A stretch of DNA of 64,000 nt, taken from contig OY992833.1 of NCBI GenBank assembly GCA_963921425.1, positions 22,219,454 to 22,283,453 on the forward strand, written 5' to 3'. This DNA is from Dryas octopetala (taxonomy: Eukaryota > Streptophyta > Magnoliopsida > Rosales > Rosaceae). Of this stretch, positions 37,900 to 49,735 are shown piece after piece. The notes beneath the pieces are model-generated. The model ran no database searches. It was not told where the DNA came from and saw only the letters and a list, made by a program, of their open reading frames with translations. The translations under genes and the position numbers were made by a program. Every line of letters begins with the position of its first letter. The stretch's first letter is position 1.

Positions 37900-40800
37900 T
37901 CATTTTTCATGATCGTCTCCAGACGGGTCTATCTTGATTATAAGGGGCTGGTGGAGCTGCCCAGGTGTTTCATCGACAACAGGTAACTCGGGTGGAGTCA
38001 TGATGCTATCAATATCCTCATTTTCAGCCAAAGCTTTATCCAAAGCAGCCTTGGCAACTCTTGTAACACAAATCATTAGAATCACTGCAAACAAGCAAAA
38101 GAAAAAGAAAATGGTAACTGAATACTTCAAAACTTTGATAAAGTTAACAGAAACTTTTGTTATTATAACATATTTACTGTCTCTATTATGATAAGTATAA
38201 ACTAAAAGTGCAATGTTTAACCAAGTTTTGGCTATTAACATTTTCATTCTCATTATTGACAGTTTCACTTTGTACATAATTTTTCTTTCAGGGAAACATA
38301 AAAGATTACCCCTGAATTTTGTCTCCTTAACTTCAAAATCAATCAATATCCTTTTATATTTTAGGTCTGTTTAAATAACCTCCTCTGTTATCTTGGATAG
38401 TCAAAACTGATGGCGAGTATATGTGCAAATCACGTGATAACAGCGACTCATTCCAAGAAACTGAAAACTGATGCATGCAAAATGATGCTAAAATGAAATT
38501 ATTTCCTCTCTTTCTCTCCTGCGTCTCCAACCACCACACCCAGCCACCCACCTCCATTTCTATCTCTCTCCTCCTATCAATCCAACAACACTGACATTAC
38601 TACTTAAAGAGTGTGCAAAAGTCCAAGAATCATCGTTTCCATATATACTGTTCTGCTTATTCTTTCTTGCTTGTTTCAATGACATGATATCTTATCTTAA
38701 TCTGGAAAAATGAGATCATGCTATGATAGGAAGAAGGCAGTGTGTGCATGTCGAGGTGTAGCCACTTGCACTTACCAGATACTACAAGGCCCAATATGAT
38801 AAAAGCCTGCATACACAATAAAAAAAAAAAAAGTGAACATATATCAGCAAACAAGATGGTGAAGAAATACTAATCTACATATCTCAAGCCTTATTCAAAA
38901 TTTATAACTTTGCCCTATGAGAAGTTTATATGTCCATAACAAAACTGTTATGACACAACCTTTGGAACATAAGGCCCGCGACATGGTCCATGGGTCCTTA
39001 GTCTCAGTAAAATATGTCGAGGTGAGATCAAATTGGAAAGATTACAAAATTATAAGCAGTCCAGAACAGATAATGATGGCTCTTACCCAACGGGTCTTTG
39101 AAAATTCACTCCATCCATGGGTCACATCAGAAATATCCTTGAGAGTTGTTCCAACATACACTAGTGCAAGTGTTATTGGCTGTAAGAAAACCAATATTGA
39201 GCACATTAGCATACCAATGAAACTAGAAATCTCTCTCTAATGTATATCTGGGATCTAAATACACAGAAGAACACACATCTCTTTAACATAATAATAATAA
39301 TATTTGAAGTTCTTTAAGCCCACTACAGCAGGAATTATTTATTCTACACATAAAATTGTCCATAACAGATTGATAGCACAACAATTGTTTGCATGCAACA
39401 ACAGAAACTAGCAGGTGACAAAATAATTTAAAAATTATTCAGCCTGGTAGAGCTAAGAAGCATAAAAACTGAAATATATAACATCTAACTAAACAGAACA
39501 TGCATTTTTCTTCAACCAAAATCTATTCCAGAGTCTACAGTTTTGCAGAATCATATAGATGACCACTTGTATTTGTACATGGAATCCCTAATTCAAATTT
39601 AATTGTACAAGTTGAAATAAAAACATAGCAATGAATGCTACAGTCACAAATTACACGCTTTCTAAATGTGAGACTAATATCAGCTGGAGACAGATAGAAG
39701 CTCGCATTGCATCACATATTTCATTGACAAGTTCCATGGATATGCATCCCACCTTTAGGGCAATGCAACCCTCCCCTTCATAGCCTTAATACCTTAAATT
39801 GTCACGATCAATATCCAAAAATATGTTGAATCTTGTGCAATTATGTTTCTGAGAAAAGAAATTGATGGTAATTATGTTTACTACACACTGCTAAAGATCC
39901 ATGCACAACCAGCCAGGATCGATAAAAGGGTAGCAAGTTTCAGGCGCAAAGTATAGCACGCAGAGTAATTGGAGGGGATAACTGCAAACCTCACAACATC
40001 AACAAAGCTTTCCAATCAAACATATGATGCTATTCTTACAGAGGCACACTAAGGCAACCATCTTGATCAGCATATATTAACCTAAGAGATGATAAACTAG
40101 GACAATCTCCACTTTGTATCTTCTTTTTCCATTTTTTCCTTTTCTTTAATTTGTATTCATCACTTGTGATCACAACGAATAAAAAATACAAAGGGATAGA
40201 ATCACAAAGAAGAATTGCTCAAGGGTAAAGAAAATACCATCATTCCTAACCAGGAAGCCAGCATGTATTCTCCAATTGGAACAGGAGTCACAGACAGGAG
40301 GTAATTTAACATGTTAAATGGGAGTAAGGGAACAAGACGAAGCAGCAAAACAATCTGCAGAAAGAATAAAGCAAGAAATATCAAGCTGGCTCAATATAGA
40401 TAATATTCATTTTACACTATAACTAGTGAAACAATAAAGTGGGGTAAATTATAAGCTGCAAATGGGAACACTAGTAAATGTACATACTACAATATCAATT
40501 CAAAATTTGAAGGTCAGATATGAATCACACAAACCTTAAATCCAGATCTCCGAATTGCAATCGCAACTGCCCGGAACTGAGGATAATCCTTCAACCTGGA
40601 AACGACAAATGATTTCCCAATCTGTACAGGAATTCTAGAATAAGATACAGATAGCAACACATAAATTATAAATAAATATGACATTAATGACCAATAGGAA
40701 GGGAATAAAACACAAACAATGCATTTACATATGAATGAAGGAGAACAGAAATGAGAACTTAATGCACCAATGAGGTAAGCTTGTTTCACTGCTTCCCTGC

Positions 40801-42490
40801 TCAGCCCGATGTATTTCTTTCAGGAACTCAAACACTATGAAACATAAAAGAATAGATTAGAAACTTACAGTTCTGCCAAGAAGGAATGCCGCCCCTGCAC
40901 CTACAGTGGCTCCAATTGAGTCTGCAACAAAGCCAACGGGTAGCCCAAAAAGATAACCACCACCTAACTGAAACATTAAAACAAGGAAGCACATAAGGGT
41001 GCATACTTGCAATAAAATTGGAAAATTCTTTTGAAAGTATTCTGTCTTTCTCTCTCCCCCCCTTTTTTTTTTTTTTGAGGGGATTCTATCTAAGTAATGG
41101 AGATTCCACAGGGAGAATAGGCACAATGTAACAAAATAATGCAAAAGGGGGCAAAAAAAGAAGCCACTTTTTAGAGCATGGACTTGATGTTTCAGATTAT
41201 AATAATAAAAGAAAAAATTTAAGTGAAGTAGGCAAAATAGTGATAGATCATTATTCGACCAGAAATTGCAGTGGAGTAACAACAATCACTAAGGCATCAG
41301 ACAAATGCTTACCGTAAGTACTGAAGCTGGTACTGCCAAGACTGTTAGAGGAATGTATGCAACAGCCCTGCATATTACCCAAAGAAATATAAGTTGAAAG
41401 GCAAACAAAGTTCAATGTTTCACCAGTAAGTCATCTTTGAGACCAATTTAGCATGTAGGCAGTTTGTTACTGTGACTAATTTTTAGTATCACCACCAAAA
41501 TAATGACAGCAATCAAGATGAGACAAGCACCTTAATATTAGTCAAGAGTAAAAAAATCAAAAAGAAAACAAACACAATAGTACATTTGCAAATGCATTAA
41601 AGTGCTACAATGTACTTACAGCACAAATGGACCCCAAGGGCCAAGATCCTGCTCAACCCATAATAAGAAGTCCTTCAAAATCTGCAGGAAGCAGTTATTT
41701 TATCAGTTAACAAATATGACCATATTCAAATAAGAGAATTTGGTATCAGCTTTATTGCAAGAATTTTGGGGTTTGAAAAGGTCTCAAGGAAGTAATCCAC
41801 AACAAAACCTTCTGTTGTAGTTTGACAAGATTAATGCAATCAAGAAAGAGAGGACCTACTGTATTGTCCCATTTCAAACTAAAGGGAAAACTGTGATTGT
41901 GGGTAGATTATAGGCAACCGAGCAATATCCATATTTAAAAAGGCAAAACAAATGAACAATTAATCAAATTAAGTTCAGCATTATAGGCATGCTTGAAAGT
42001 GTAACCCAAGTTTCCAACCCATTAAATTGGGCTCTTCCCCCAATTTACATTCTAACTTTAATGTCAGAACATGAGAAGGCACCAACTCATAAGCCCTAAT
42101 GGAAAATCAATCCCATAAAACCTCACAAATCCCAAAATAACCCACAAAGCCCAACTCGAAATTCAAGAATTCCCCTATCCTATAATCCAATTAACAAACA
42201 GAAACATACAAAACCCAAACAAACCGCCAAAAGAACACGCTATACATCGCAAAATCAAACAAAACGCACAAGCAAATCATCAAATGCGCAAAACCCATCA
42301 AAGAGCTAAAGAAAAAACAAAACCCCAAGGAAGAAACTCAAAAATTGAGCGATAAAAAAGGAAAATTAAACAGACCCAGATGAGAAAACCGAACCTTTTC
42401 AACAGGAAGAGTGAAACAAGCAGTGGTAACAGCGACCACAAGTACGAGGAGGAGTGTGATCCTGAGCGCAGAACCCCAGGAGAAAGCCAT
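37900..42490 (-). CDS. VTT-domain / SNARE-associated Golgi family membrane protein
   Basis: Nine exons: 42395-42490, 41620-41681, 41313-41367, 40869-40967, 40535-40621, 40238-40354, 39087-39179, 38776-38806 and 37900-38084. Together they give 825 bases, 274 residues, in frame with GT..AG introns. An N-terminal hydrophobic helix (residues 8-27) is followed by the VTT core: AVAYIPLTVLAVPASVLTLG, GYLFGLPVGFVADSIGATVG (75-94), a cytosolic KDYPQFRAVAIAIRRSG, LRLVPLLPFNMLNYLLSVTP and SWLGMMPITLALVYVG, then a last helix near 205-222 and an acidic tail. The family (DedA/TMEM41-VMP1-TMEM64 type) includes lipid scramblases of the secretory pathway. The start at 42490 is chosen because close homologues as I recall them begin M-A-F-x-W-G; an in-frame ATG at 42604 would add 38 unconserved residues. 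It matches AT5G19070 in recalled annotation. Confidence 0.92.
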
Positions 42491-42604
42491 AGAAATCCTG
42501 CGACGCCAAGGCCTACACTCCTCGTCGTCGTCGTTGTACACGGTTTGCTTCAGAGACAAGCGAGGCCGCAAGCCCCCAAGGTTTGCCAGATTGAGTTTGA
42601 ACAC

Positions 42605-43290
42605 AAACTATCAAGTCTCCTTGTAGTTTTGGACAATTATATCTTTCTGGGTGTCGCTGTTTTTGTCTTTGTCTTTGACGTGTTCTTATCCTATCTATAT
42701 CGGATTAGTTGAGAAATTGGGAACTGGGATTGCCTCAAATTCGGATTGGGAACAAAAATGAGGATGATGAAGCTTGAAAAAGAGCAGATCAGCAGAGAAG
42801 TCCTTCAAAGAAATGTTAGATCAATTTAATCGTTATCTGTGTGTGTTGGTGTTTTTCAGTTATTTCTGGAAATTAATGTTTGGTGGGATCAGCGTGAATC
42901 ACACAAGGGGGTTGCTTCTGACTCTAGCAGTTGTTTCCGGTCTTAACTCGTATGTTGATGTAGGCTGGTAGCCTGGTACATGTTTTGGTTGCGTGTAATT
43001 GTTTTTTGATTTTCTGGTCAGCTAAAGGCACAAAAGCAAAATAACTACAGGGCCCAGAGACCATACAACTACATTGGGCCTCAACAACCAAACTCAGGAT
43101 AAGAGGAGGTACATAAAAAAATTATAAAACCCAATATTTGGCTAGTCTATCCGTTGTTACGAGAAAAATTACTGTATGTGATTGTAAGTTAAGTTGATGT
43201 CATGTTATCACTTTAAATAATAATACGGTAATTTTCTAGGAAATTGTTTAGGATTTCAAATTTTAGATATTAATAAGTGTACACGTGTTA
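42605..43290. other. Intergenic: upstream of the VTT gene
   Basis: Should contain the 5' UTR and promoter of the VTT gene near 42.5-42.8 kb. No clear TATA box or second gene was found. Near 43140-43290 are degenerate relatives of the gagaaa-attattgtgtg MITE words. Confidence 0.4.
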
Positions 43291-43298
43291 TAATTTAA

Positions 43299-43927
43299 GG
43301 GAAAAATTTTAGCTAAAGGATTCTAATTATACCTCATATCTCTATACAAAATATAAATTTCACTTTGTATCAACTGAGAACCGAAACTTTCATTTTGTGT
43401 CAATTAAAGACTATTTTTTATTTTATTTTTTTTTCAATTTTTATCTAACTTTGGTCAGACGTTAGACTCATCAAACCTCCACCAAATTCAGCAAAAAACT
43501 ATGCATCTCCTCTTTACAACCATATAAAGATTACTCAAATCGAACATCTGCAATTCCAGATAATCAGCCCCAAAGTAGGGTATCTGAAACTATCAAATCG
43601 AACCTCTGAGAAAATATCTAGAAAATTTGATAGTTTCGTGTACCATAGTTTGTGGCCGATTATATGGAGTTGTAGAGATCCGATTGGGTGATCTTTATAC
43701 GGTTGTAAAGAGGAGATGCATATCTTTAAACCAGTATAATTTTTCTGAATTTGATGGAGGTTTAATGGGTCCAACGTAGGACCAAAGTTTAAAAAAAATA
43801 TATAAAAAAAATAAGATCCTTAATTGACACAAAATGAAAATTTAAGTCGTCAGTTGATACAAAATGAAATTCATGTCCTGAATAGAGACATGAGGTATAG
43901 TTAGAGTCATTTAACTAAAATTTTTCC
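43299..43927. mobile_element. Almost fully palindromic foldback element with 8-bp target duplication
   Basis: The two halves are inverted copies along nearly the whole 629 bp. Left arm words gaaaaattttagctaaa, atacctcatatctctat, cctccaccaaattcagc and atgcatctcctctttacaac reappear in reverse on the right. The flanks taatttaa (43291-43298) and taatttaa (43928-43935) are identical. A size of 8-9 bp fits Mutator-like or foldback elements. No protein is encoded; the 79-codon minus frame lies within the hairpin. Confidence 0.75.
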
Positions 43928-43935
43928 TAATTTAA

Positions 43936-44970
43936 TGATTTGGTAACACCATGTCAACATACCACATAGTATTATGATCAATAATTTCTCACCATGATTG
44001 TGTAGTGCGACGATTTTTAGAATATTGTCTCTAGTCACCATCTACCCCCAATGACCGTCTACTTATTTTCCTTAGAGCACCTTCAGTGCAATGACCCAAA
44101 TTTTGGACCCAAACGTAAATTTTTGGGTCCTCAAATGAGTGAAAAGTGTATTTTCAGTTCGGCTTCAGTGGGATGGATCCAAAACACATGGGAAAAGGTC
44201 TAGCTAAGGAACTAACTATTCATCATGCATGGGGACTTTACTGCTGACAGAAGTGTTAATTGTAACCCTTCAGCATCAAGGTTGATGAGGGTGTTGTGGG
44301 AGAAGAGTCTTGTTTGTACAACTACAAACGTATAATTGTCTTTTAAAACTAACCATCCTGGAACTTAAGAGGCCAATTCTGCATCTTACAGACTTTAGAC
44401 TCAATACACTTGGGGGGCCAAGCAGCTCATGCTAACCCAACTCCAAAGAAAGGTCCAACTTGGTAAGGCCCAATTATCTTTGTAATTTTTCTTTTCACGC
44501 AAAATTGAACATAATTTTAAAAAAGTCAATTATCTATACAATCATTAAATTTTTTTAAAAAAATTAAGAGTAGAGACACTTTTTTTTAAAAGTGTATAAC
44601 ATATTTATTTAAATTTATAAAATCACACAGGTAAATGGAGTAGAGACAAAGGTGAGTGATGTTATCCTCATCAGATTCACACAAAGGACTGGGTTGACAG
44701 GAGCATTGGTATTCGTTTTAGAAGACGACAATATGTTATGTTTGATGTGCAAATATATAAAATTTTAGAAATTAGTGTAAAATGAAATTGTTTTTTGGAA
44801 AATCTTTAAGAATACAAATAAAAATAACCAACTTGCCTCCTTGGCTTACAACTGTCAATCGACTACTGTTTCAGTTGCATTCATTTTCGGATCATATTCT
44901 CTTAAAATGTTATCTTGACCTAAGCCCCTATCAAGGGGATTCAGTTGTAACTGTTTTGTGTTCCTACTTC
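43936..44970. other. Intergenic upstream of the KIN2-like gene
   Basis: No gene recognised. It contains the upstream promoter of the KIN2-like gene. I looked for ABRE (ACGTGG/T) and DRE (CCGAC) cores in the 400 bp before the TATA box and saw none clearly. Confidence 0.45.
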
Positions 44971-44980
44971 CTATATAAAT
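44971..44980 (+). promoter_or_regulatory. TATA box of the KIN2-like gene
   Basis: ctatataaat is about 100 bp upstream of the ATG at 45081, in a position that leaves a leader of roughly 70 bases, which starts among ttcctcaaaagaaaacacag. The only good TATA element in the 300 bp before the gene. Confidence 0.7.
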
Positions 44981-45080
44981 AGAGTTCCCTTTCCTCAAAA
45001 GAAAACACAGTGAATTGAATTCAGAATTCTGAGCTTCAATTGATTCTAAGTGTTCCAATTTCCAAGAAGAAAGCAAGAAA

Positions 45081-45647
45081 ATGGCTGACAACTCTCAGAA
45101 CATGAGCTTCCAAGCTGGGCAGGCCAAGGGCCAAGCTCAGGTCACCTTCTCATCTATTTAGCATTTGTTTTTTCATATATGGATTGTTCATTCCAAAATG
45201 CACGACACCACTGATTCTGATTTTGCATTTTGAGTTGATGTGGGTGTCTTGTGTTTCACAATTCACAGGAGAAGGCCAGCAATCTGATGGACAAGGCTGG
45301 CAATGCTGCCCAATCTGCCAAGGAATCAGTGCAAGAGGTTCATATATATGACTTGTTTTGAACATATATGTTAGGGGTCTAAAATTTGTGTATCAATTTG
45401 GATCTTAAATGATGTGTCTGTATCTTACTTGTTGTAAAGAAATAAGGTCCAAAGTATGCCACATCATTTAAGATCTAAATTTGATATACAAATTTCGAAT
45501 CCCCAAAAGTACTCATAACATAATGCTTGCTCTATTACTCATAATGTTTGCATGTTATAATGTTGCTTGTAGGCTGGTCAGCAGATGCAGGCCAAGGCCC
45601 AAGGAGCTGCTGAATCTGTGAAGAACGCTACTGGCATGAACAAATGA
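45081..45647 (+). CDS. KIN2: KIN2-like stress-induced small LEA protein
   Basis: Three exons, 45081-45140, 45269-45337 and 45573-45647, all phase 0, giving 67 residues. The sequence begins MADNSQNMSFQAGQAKGQAQ, continues EKASNLMDKAGNAAQSAKES, and ends GAAESVKNATGMNK. It is highly hydrophilic, rich in Ala, Gln, Lys and Gly, lacks Cys and Trp, and has repeated A-x-x-A-K/Q periodicity predicting an amphipathic helix on drying. Size and sequence match the KIN1/KIN2/COR6.6-type proteins, which accumulate in cold, drought or ABA treatment (some relatives are pollen- or seed-specific). It is the only plus-strand gene in the island, so it diverges from the VTT gene and converges on the F-box gene. 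Stress inducibility is known for the family, not shown here. Confidence 0.93.
45374..45504. repeat. Hairpin MITE-like insert in intron 2 of the KIN2-like gene
   Basis: ggggtctaaaatttgtgtatc with ggatcttaaatgatgtg on the left pairs with cacatcatttaagatc and gatatacaaatttcgaatcccc on the right, with arms of about 55 bp around a 20-base loop. It occupies over half of the 235-bp intron. No clear target duplication. Confidence 0.6.
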
Positions 45648-45838
45648 AGCTAGCTATTAATATGTTGGTTTTAAGGATACTTTAATTTGGATGCTCTTTT
45701 TGGAGAGCTTTGTTTATAAAGAAGAGAGTTCTCTTCTCTAGATTTCTCATTTTGGTGTGTTGGTTCACACTTTGGTTCTTCATTTTGTTCTTTCTTTCTT
45801 TCTTTGTAAATGTTATTTCTTTTGGATAAGGAAAAGAT

Positions 45839-46340
45839 GCATTGAGGAATAAGCTACACAAACTTGAACTACAAAGTGTATTGCATATCTTCTAACAAAA
45901 AGTGAAACTACCTTTCTTTCTTTGGTTCTAAGAGTTTAAGAACCTAACTAAAAATAGAATGGGCCCAAATCTAGCAATTGTTGTTACAACCAGTAAATGA
46001 TCCACAGTAAATTAGTTGTAAATCCTGAAATTGAAGAAGATGAAGAATGCATCATCTTTGGAGATAACATATCTGTGGCATACATTGGAAACCAGACCCA
46101 GACCAATTAGTGCGCTGTTTTAGATTTATCAACAAGGCTGTAAAAAGTTCAAAAGACTTAAGCTTGTGTGCTGTTCTAGATATAGTTCAACTGTTCAAGT
46201 AAATACTTTGATTGAGGAACAAGAGAAAGGGCAAAGCCCACAGCAGATGTATGTCTCAATTACATCCATCACAACTGATAATAAAATGTTCTTAAAATTC
46301 AAGAACCTCTCATGATGTACAAGCGTGCCAATCACGTAAA
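45839..46340. repeat. Segmental duplicate, copy 1 (partner 49146-49735)
   Basis: Shares long diverged blocks in the same orientation with 49146-49735, for example aaaagatgcattga, gaatgcatcatcttt, ttttagatttatcaaca, agcttgtgtgct, aacaagagaaaggg and ctctcatgatgtacaagcg. It lies between the KIN2-like and F-box genes, both of which end towards it. Confidence 0.7.
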
Positions 46341-46362
46341 TCTAAACCCATTAAAAAAATTC

Positions 46363-46368
<6 letters not shown>

Positions 46369-46420
<52 letters not shown>
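46369..46420. repeat. (GA)26 microsatellite
   Basis: Uninterrupted dinucleotide run of about 52 bp starting 20 bp downstream of the stop codon of the F-box gene, so probably in its 3' UTR. Long perfect runs are usually length-polymorphic. Confidence 0.9.
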
Positions 46421-46423
<3 letters not shown>

Positions 46424-46439
46424 CAAATTAAGCAAAATA

Positions 46440-47735
46440 TCATAAGAGAAGTTCAAAACTTCGCCGTGCACGAATTTTCTTCACCCCATTAAAGAAATTC
46501 CTCTCACCTTCCCCTGCAAATCTCAAACTATCATAATCTTTAAGAGAAATTAAGCTTCCAGCATAACTGAATATGTTGGGAAAGGGTATAGGATATGTCC
46601 AGTTCTCGTTAACTATTCGAGTTCTAAAGTCTCTCTCTCTCATTAGGCCACATCTTAGATCGTAAAATAATACAGTACCTGTGAGCCACTCATCATCTTT
46701 AAGAAATATGCCATGTTCCCAAGCACCTATAAAACAAGTAGAAGGCCGCCATTTAAAATGACAATTACGATCCAAACGAGACCTTGGAAATTTGACATTT
46801 ATGCTGTAATCTTGCACCCACTCTTTGTTATCATAATTTTTCAACACCCATATCTTAATTTTGGATACTGAAGCATCAACCATGGCCAAAGATCCTTGTA
46901 AATTAAGCAGATGAAGCATACTATTGGGTGGGAAGTTGGGATGAGGAGTCCATATGAACTCCTCTTTCTTGAAGTCAAAAGTAAGTATTTGGGGTCCTTG
47001 GTCAGTTGCAACTGCAGCATGAGAGGGACAAACCAATGACCTATCAAAGGCACCAATCAACCAATGCATGTCTCCATATGCACAAACCTTGTGCTTGTGC
47101 AAGCCTAAATCACAAGGAGGAACTGAGGGTATGTGTCGCCAGGAGCTTGTGCCCAAGACAAGAATTTGGGTCACCACGCACTTCTCTGCCTGCCCAGAAA
47201 CACGAACAATCTTGTAGGTGCTAGTTACGTCATCAAATCCCATTCCATACCACTCAAACTTGCAGTCATGACCTTCAACTTTACTCGGTGGGAGTCTTAG
47301 AACATGTGCCTTAAGAGGGTTGAATAGCAGGGCTGGATCTCCCAGTGTTTCTGTGTCTACAAAGCAAAACAAGCCGCAAGCAACAAACTCTGGCTTGAAC
47401 CTACACTCAATGGACAAAATATTTGTGGCCAGTTCATCATCATCATCTGAATCATCATCATTGTCTGAATCATCATCGCCATCATTATCATATTTGAGTG
47501 CTTTCAGGGTCATTGATTTGGATCCTAATCTGCTCTTAGTAAGAACCATAACTCGAGTCTCTAAACGCAGCGCAGCAGCAAATGGCGGGCTATTCATTTG
47601 GTTACACATGGTCTTGGAGACACATTGGACCTGGAAAAGTGATTTTGTGGGCAGTCTTGAAAATATGTCGAGGAGGATTTCAATGGGGAGGTCTATCAAC
47701 TCTAAGCTCTTGCTGTAGCGGCGTCTCTCCATCAC
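46440..47735 (-). CDS. F-box protein with F-box-associated interaction domain
   Basis: A single uninterrupted exon of 431 residues. Residues 13-56 form the F-box (LIDLPIEILLDIFSRLPTKS, then QVQCVSKTMCNQM), the SKP1-binding part of SCF ubiquitin ligases. An Asp/Ser-rich low-complexity insert follows near 82-105 (GAT-type codons), then an F-box-associated domain of type 1/3 with its typical words LLFNPLKAHVLRLPPSK, YGMGFDDVTSTYKIVRV, VLGTSSWRHIPSVP and YGDMHWLIGAFD. The frame is intact, so nothing suggests a pseudogene. The substrate cannot be inferred; this family expands rapidly in plants. It sits between the KIN2-like and PC-esterase genes and is bracketed by the directly repeated segments at 45.8-46.3 and 49.1-49.7 kb. 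Confidence 0.9.
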   Translation of the reverse strand: MMERRRYSKSLELIDLPIEILLDIFSRLPTKSLFQVQCVSKTMCNQMNSPPFAAALRLETRVMVLTKSRLGSKSMTLKALKYDNDGDDDSDNDDDSDDDDELATNILSIECRFKPEFVACGLFCFVDTETLGDPALLFNPLKAHVLRLPPSKVEGHDCKFEWYGMGFDDVTSTYKIVRVSGQAEKCVVTQILVLGTSSWRHIPSVPPCDLGLHKHKVCAYGDMHWLIGAFDRSLVCPSHAAVATDQGPQILTFDFKKEEFIWTPHPNFPPNSMLHLLNLQGSLAMVDASVSKIKIWVLKNYDNKEWVQDYSINVKFPRSRLDRNCHFKWRPSTCFIGAWEHGIFLKDDEWLTGTVLFYDLRCGLMRERDFRTRIVNENWTYPIPFPNIFSYAGSLISLKDYDSLRFAGEGERNFFNGVKKIRARRSFELLL

Positions 47736-49145
47736 TCCAACTTAATCAAACAAATCAAGATTCAACAACTATTTTGCATGCTATATCAGAATTTCCAACA
47801 TTCTGCAACCTACAGAATTTCAACAGCAACTAGCCCATGGAAACAAAAATCGGAAGAATCATGGAATTTTGGGCAGTGCACTAATGATGAACTTGTAATT
47901 CAATAAACTTGAAACAATTATAATAGCCACATAAATTTTTCCGTTGACAATGAAAACAGAAATAAAAATGAAAATAATTTTTCAACAATATAGAATTTCT
48001 GCTAACCTTCTTTATACTTTTAGGTTGGGTTGTTGTAGGCGTTTCAAACGTCGAAGAACAAACAACTCTTCAAAAGCTGGCTCAATGTTTTGCTGCCTAG
48101 TTAACCAACCCAATCTGTGTGCTAGGGCTTTCTTGTTTCGGTATTGGGCTTTTTTTTTCAATCTTCTTGTATTGTTTATGAGTTTGGTCTGGTCCACTTT
48201 TGTAGGGATTGAGGCTGCTAGGCCTGTCTGGCCCTTTTTACAATCTTTGCATTATGGGCCTTGCCTTGTACTGTGTTTGCATTGTATTTCTCTCTTTCTT
48301 TAATGAAGCTTACATTTACAACAAAAAATCTGTCTATAGATGGGATTACACATTTTTTTGGGTACATTTTTCTTGGCAATTCAGTGTCACAAAACTGAAA
48401 AATTATTGTGTCACCGTACTAATCTACTCAAATTATAACACATGTACAATTTTCAACGGTATTATTTTGTGTTTATGGTTTAAGATTTTAGATATTAATA
48501 ATTGACACGTATTATAATTTAAATAGATTGGTTACACCAAATCAGTGTAGTAAGTACTATTACAATTACACAATAATTTCTCAAAAAATAGACCCTACAA
48601 GGGCAGATGCCAAAAGTGTCCTCATAAGGACATATCAATGCAAGTGATTGGTTCCTACATCAACTACTCAAGTTTATACGTAGGCCAACATCTTGGTTAG
48701 CATTAAAGCTACTTTGCCCAAATTTAGATAAACGAACCCTTTTAAGTTTTAACAGAGGCCTTCTTTCTCACCGACGAACCAAATATGATGCCTTTGCTTG
48801 CCAGCTAATCATATTGAATGATGCAGGTACACGTTAATCATTGCTGTAATTTAAGTTCAACATTCATTGTATTATTGATATTTCATTTGGCTCTTTGATT
48901 ACAATCGGGGAAAAGGAAATTATGATTTAAGGACGTGTAATCTGTGTGGTTTAGACACAACCATATGCCAATCGGGCGGGCCCAAAGACAAGGCTTAGCA
49001 ATTGCCATGTTTTAATGTTATCGGCGTGATTTGTAAATGATTGAACGTATTTAAGAGTTTATTTTAATATTTTGTATCCAATGAAGAAGTGAGGGTTTCC
49101 TTGTCACCCAAAAAATTACTCAGATGGCTTTCTCAGTAGAAATTG
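47736..49145. other. Intergenic upstream of the F-box gene
   Basis: Expected to hold the F-box promoter; no strong TATA box was recognised. Contains the small inverted-repeat element at 48397-48582. The 119-codon plus frame at 47944-48303 has no recognisable domain and is probably chance. Confidence 0.45.
48397..48582. repeat. MITE-like hairpin, same family as 16-232 and 14292-14469
   Basis: Left end gaaaaattattgtgtcaccg and reverse complement of the right end gagaaattattgtgtaattg are inverted copies, with further inner pairing of aaattataacacatgt with aaattataatacgtgt. Non-coding. Confidence 0.55.
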
Positions 49146-49735
49146 AGAAAAGATGCATTGATGAATGACTAAATAAGCCACCCAAACTTGAGCTACAGCC
49201 TACTGCCTACAGTTAAAAGTGTATTGCATTTCTTCTAAGCTTTGACCAAAAAGTGAAAGATACCTTTCTTTCTTGGGTCCTAACATGGGATACCCAATTA
49301 AATATAGAAAAAAAAAAAAAAAAGCCCAAATCTATTAAATAATTACAACCTATACATGGTCCACAGTAAGTTGTACATCCTGCAATTGAAGAATGCATCA
49401 TCTTTGATGACAACTAAACTTAGGCCTAAACATGAATAGATGGTTCTTGATCTGTGACATACATTTCAAAACAGCTCCAGATCATTTGGTGCCATGTTTT
49501 AGATTTATCAACAATCATGTAAAAAGTTAAAAAGACTCAAGCTTGTGTGCTAATCTAGACTTATTTCGAGTAAATATTTTGATTGGAGAACAAGAGAAAG
49601 GGAAAAAAGCCCACATCAGATGTATGACAGTTGCAATACCACTTTTATGATAACAACTGATACTATAATTTATATTCTTGAAATTCAAGAATCTCTCATG
49701 ATGTACAAGCGTGGCAACCACATGAATCTAACACC
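49146..49735. repeat. Segmental duplicate, copy 2 (partner 45839-46340)
   Basis: Direct-orientation partner of the segment between the KIN2-like and F-box genes. It lies 3' of the PC-esterase-like gene. It is about 90 bp longer than copy 1 because of small insertions, including a run of 15 A near 49308. Confidence 0.7.

Noticed and set aside
42491-42604. Upstream in-frame ATG of the VTT gene at 42604
   Set aside because: The added 38 residues lack family resemblance, and homologues as recalled start at the M-A-F-x-W-G site at 42490; the stretch fits a 5' UTR better.
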